From: Anaerolineaceae bacterium
Lineage (GTDB): Bacteria; Chloroflexota; Anaerolineae; Anaerolineales; Anaerolineaceae
NCBI GenBank assembly: GCA_028714615.1
Contig: JAQTMA010000177.1
Location: 1 to 8,484 of the forward strand
Direction: 5' to 3'
Length of the DNA: 8,484 bases
A program made the position numbers and the translations under genes. Below the pieces are notes generated by a model that ran no database searches, was not told the origin of the DNA, and saw only the letters and a list, made by a program, of their open reading frames with translations. Numbering within the stretch: position 1 is the first letter of the stretch; the number at the start of each line of letters is the position of its first letter. Shown piece by piece: positions 7,095 through 8,484 of the stretch.

Positions 7095-7103
7095 AATGAT
7101 TTA

Positions 7104-8042
7104 TCAGTGAAGGTTTCTATGAGATGAAGGTATCGTTCGCACAGCGGGTTCGCGGACGTGCAAGTAGTCCAGGCGCTGTGAAAATTTAGCTGGGATCAAT
7201 CCGAATACTCGCGGCAGAGTGTCCATCGGGCAGGTGCGGTTAGCTGCAAAATAATCCAACCAGAAGACTGATAACGGAAAATGGTTAACCAGGTGTTCAA
7301 GCAAAACCGTTAATCCCCGCAGATACGCGGGTGAAAACGGGATGATGTTCCGTTGCAGTCCGCTGACTTGTTCGATTGTTTCAACCACCTGTCTTAAAGT
7401 AAGGTACTCGCTGCCGCCCACCGAATACGTCCGGTTCCGGGTGGCTTCATCTTCCACCGCCCAGGTGAGACAAGTCGCCAGGTCTTCAACCCAAAGCGGT
7501 TGAACCATGTTTAAGCCATCCCCCGGCATCAAGAATAATCCAGGTAAGGCGTGCAAGGTTTTTGCCAAAGCGGTCGTAAAGTGATCACCTTGTCCAAACA
7601 CAACCGCTGAACGCAGGATGGTCGTATCGATCCCACTCTGCCGTAGGAAATTCTCGGCGATCGCCTTCGCCTTGAGAACCGGAAAAGCGGAAGCTCGGTC
7701 AGCGCCCAGATGGCTCAAGTAGAACAGGCGTTGTACATGTGCATCTGCGGCAGCCCGCACCATCGCCTGGGTACCCTGTATATCCACTGAAAGGAGGTCT
7801 GCGCGAGAACCCTGGCTTTCAGCCCCAGCCAGGTGGTACACCACTTGCACCCCTTTCATTGCTGCACGTAAGCCTCTTTCATCTTTCAGGCTGCACACAG
7901 CTACTTCGACGGAGACACCACTGGGTAGATTTGGACTACGCCGGGAAGGCCTGACGAGTGTGCGAATGGGATGACCCGCAGATGCCAGATGCCGGATCAA
8001 CACCCGCCCGATAAAGCCCGTCCCACCGGTAACCAGGATCAT
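7104..8042 (-). CDS. NDUFA9-like atypical SDR (NAD(P)-binding epimerase/reductase family)
   Basis: This 312-residue cytosolic protein has an N-terminal Rossmann fold. The dinucleotide-binding glycine motif TGGTGFIG is at residues 5-12, VVYHLAGAE at about 67-75, and the strand RLFYLSHLGAD at 105-115. The usual catalytic YXXXK of extended SDRs is replaced by FPVLK (Phe120, Lys124), which fits atypical SDRs related to the complex I accessory subunit NDUFA9. It may therefore bind NAD(P) without epimerase chemistry. HFTTALAK and the WVEDLA segment (184-189) also match this subgroup. The C-terminal 80 residues are less conserved and would bind the partner or substrate. It is the first gene of a unit with the GH57 gene. 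Translation from the ATG at 8042 starts MILVTGGTGF, the normal beginning for the fold. No Shine-Dalgarno sequence precedes it, and the promoter lies so close that the mRNA is probably leaderless. The substrate is unknown. Confidence 0.85.
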   Translation of the reverse strand: MILVTGGTGFIGRVLIRHLASAGHPIRTLVRPSRRSPNLPSGVSVEVAVCSLKDERGLRAAMKGVQVVYHLAGAESQGSRADLLSVDIQGTQAMVRAAADAHVQRLFYLSHLGADRASAFPVLKAKAIAENFLRQSGIDTTILRSAVVFGQGDHFTTALAKTLHALPGLFLMPGDGLNMVQPLWVEDLATCLTWAVEDEATRNRTYSVGGSEYLTLRQVVETIEQVSGLQRNIIPFSPAYLRGLTVLLEHLVNHFPLSVFWLDYFAANRTCPMDTLPRVFGLIPAKFSQRLDYLHVREPAVRTIPSSHRNLH

Positions 8043-8051
8043 AACGGGTGA

Positions 8052-8060
8052 ATTATATCA
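8052..8060 (-). promoter_or_regulatory. Extended -10 promoter of the SDR-GH57 unit, probably leaderless
   Basis: The minus strand reads TGATATAAT here, an extended -10 box. No good -35 is visible at 16-19 bases upstream. Only nine bases separate the hexamer from the SDR ATG at 8042, so transcription should begin near 8045, about three bases before the start codon. No ribosome-binding site could fit in that leader. Confidence 0.6.
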
Positions 8061-8136
8061 GAGGAATATCCACAATTGGTTTTGGCATACATCTTGTAAC
8101 ATTCCCATCAGGATACACGAGACCCACCCGGACAAT

Positions 8137-8155
8137 TTTGAAACCATCGTTCAAA
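8137..8155. repeat. Operator-like inverted repeat upstream of the right-edge gene
   Basis: TTTGAA (8137-8142) and TTCAAA (8150-8155) are exact inverted arms separated by seven bases. The repeat ends 24 bases before the ATG at 8180. Its size and place would suit a dimeric repressor site for a sugar-use gene, but six-base AT-rich arms can arise by chance. The surrounding gap (8043-8179) shows no convincing plus-strand promoter. Confidence 0.3.
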
Positions 8156-8179
8156 TCATACTCCGCTAGGCATAGACAA

Positions 8180-8484
8180 ATGGCTGCTTACCCACTTCCC
8201 CCTCTTAACACTCGCATCGGTTTTCATTATTATCCAGACACGCTGCATTATCGAGAGAGCGATCTACACGCCTGGTTGCCAGAACTTCAATGTCTCGGAG
8301 CGACCTGGCTGACTCTGTGCGCTCCCCTGGACAGGGCTATTCCCGAATACTTTCTGGAGGGGCTACTCCACGCCGGTATTGAGCCCATCCTTCACTTTAG
8401 CGGTAAACCTGAAGATGCTGTCTCAATACCGGAAATGAAGATATTCCTTGACAGCTATGCGAAGTGGGGCGTCCATTATGTAGT
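8180..8484 (+). CDS. Probable TIM-barrel glycoside-hydrolase-like protein (3' truncated)
   Basis: An open frame starts at ATG 8180 and runs past the window edge, with 101 full codons visible. It begins MAAYPLPPLNTRIGFHYYPD and continues with a WLPELQCLGATWLTL segment, then PLDRAIPEYFLEGLLHAGIEPILHF. This alternation of short hydrophobic strands and helices, with the strand GATWLTL followed by GIEPILHF, is what the first beta/alpha units of a clan GH-A-like TIM barrel look like. No catalytic residue is reached, so the family is not settled; a hypothetical barrel protein without hydrolase activity is equally possible. There is no signal peptide. The start is supported by the sharp onset of a protein-like sequence and a weak AGG (8168-8170) nine bases upstream. 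It is transcribed away from the SDR gene across a 137-base gap. Confidence 0.65.
   Translation, partial: MAAYPLPPLNTRIGFHYYPDTLHYRESDLHAWLPELQCLGATWLTLCAPLDRAIPEYFLEGLLHAGIEPILHFSGKPEDAVSIPEMKIFLDSYAKWGVHYV

Noticed and set aside
8082..8116. Plus-strand promoter for the right-edge gene (TTGGCA, TTGTAA or TTGAAA with nearby AT-rich hexamers)
   Set aside because: No pair has acceptable spacing; the best combinations are 11, 13 or 15 bases apart with poor -10 boxes.

Overview
The window looks like a chromosomal segment from a member of the Chloroflexota, probably class Anaerolineae. This is an inference from protein style: the GH13-type protein of about 1170 residues, the DUF3536-type GH57 protein, the NDUFA9-like reductase and the AlkZ/YcaQ-like winged-helix protein resemble families I associate with that group. 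No rRNA or other taxonomic marker is present. There is no sign of a mobile element, phage, tRNA or CRISPR array, and base composition looks even apart from a short T-rich leader near 997-1025.

Layout from left to right. (1) The 3' end of a sensor histidine kinase (+) overlaps tail to tail with a thioredoxin-type arsenate reductase, arsC (-). (2) A 341-base intergenic region carries two back-to-back promoters that share one -35 segment: one reads left into arsC, the other right into a winged-helix AlkZ/YcaQ-like gene (+). (3) A short gap with an extended -10 promoter precedes a very large cytosolic GH13-type alpha-glucan enzyme (+). (4) A convergent two-gene unit on the minus strand follows: an NDUFA9-like atypical SDR, then a GH57/DUF3536 protein whose end overlaps the GH13 end by 76 bases. 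(5) A divergent gene enters at the right edge (+); it is probably a TIM-barrel glycoside-hydrolase-like protein and is cut off by the window.

Functionally the right two thirds look like an intracellular alpha-glucan (glycogen or maltodextrin) locus. GH13 and GH57 enzymes without signal peptides sit end to end, and a further sugar-active protein may follow. The GH13 protein keeps the Asp/Glu/Asp catalytic set but has Pro where the usual region IV His lies, so a plain amylase call would be premature. The left third is a stress or signalling patch: kinase, arsenate detoxification and a possible DNA-repair-related protein.

The most distinctive non-coding signals are the mirrored promoters at 826-876, three extended -10 boxes of the form TGNTATAAT, two cases where the predicted transcription start falls at or within a few bases of an ATG (leaderless style), and a perfect 13-bp inverted repeat inside the kinase F box. 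I did not find a clear-cut new defence or mobile system.
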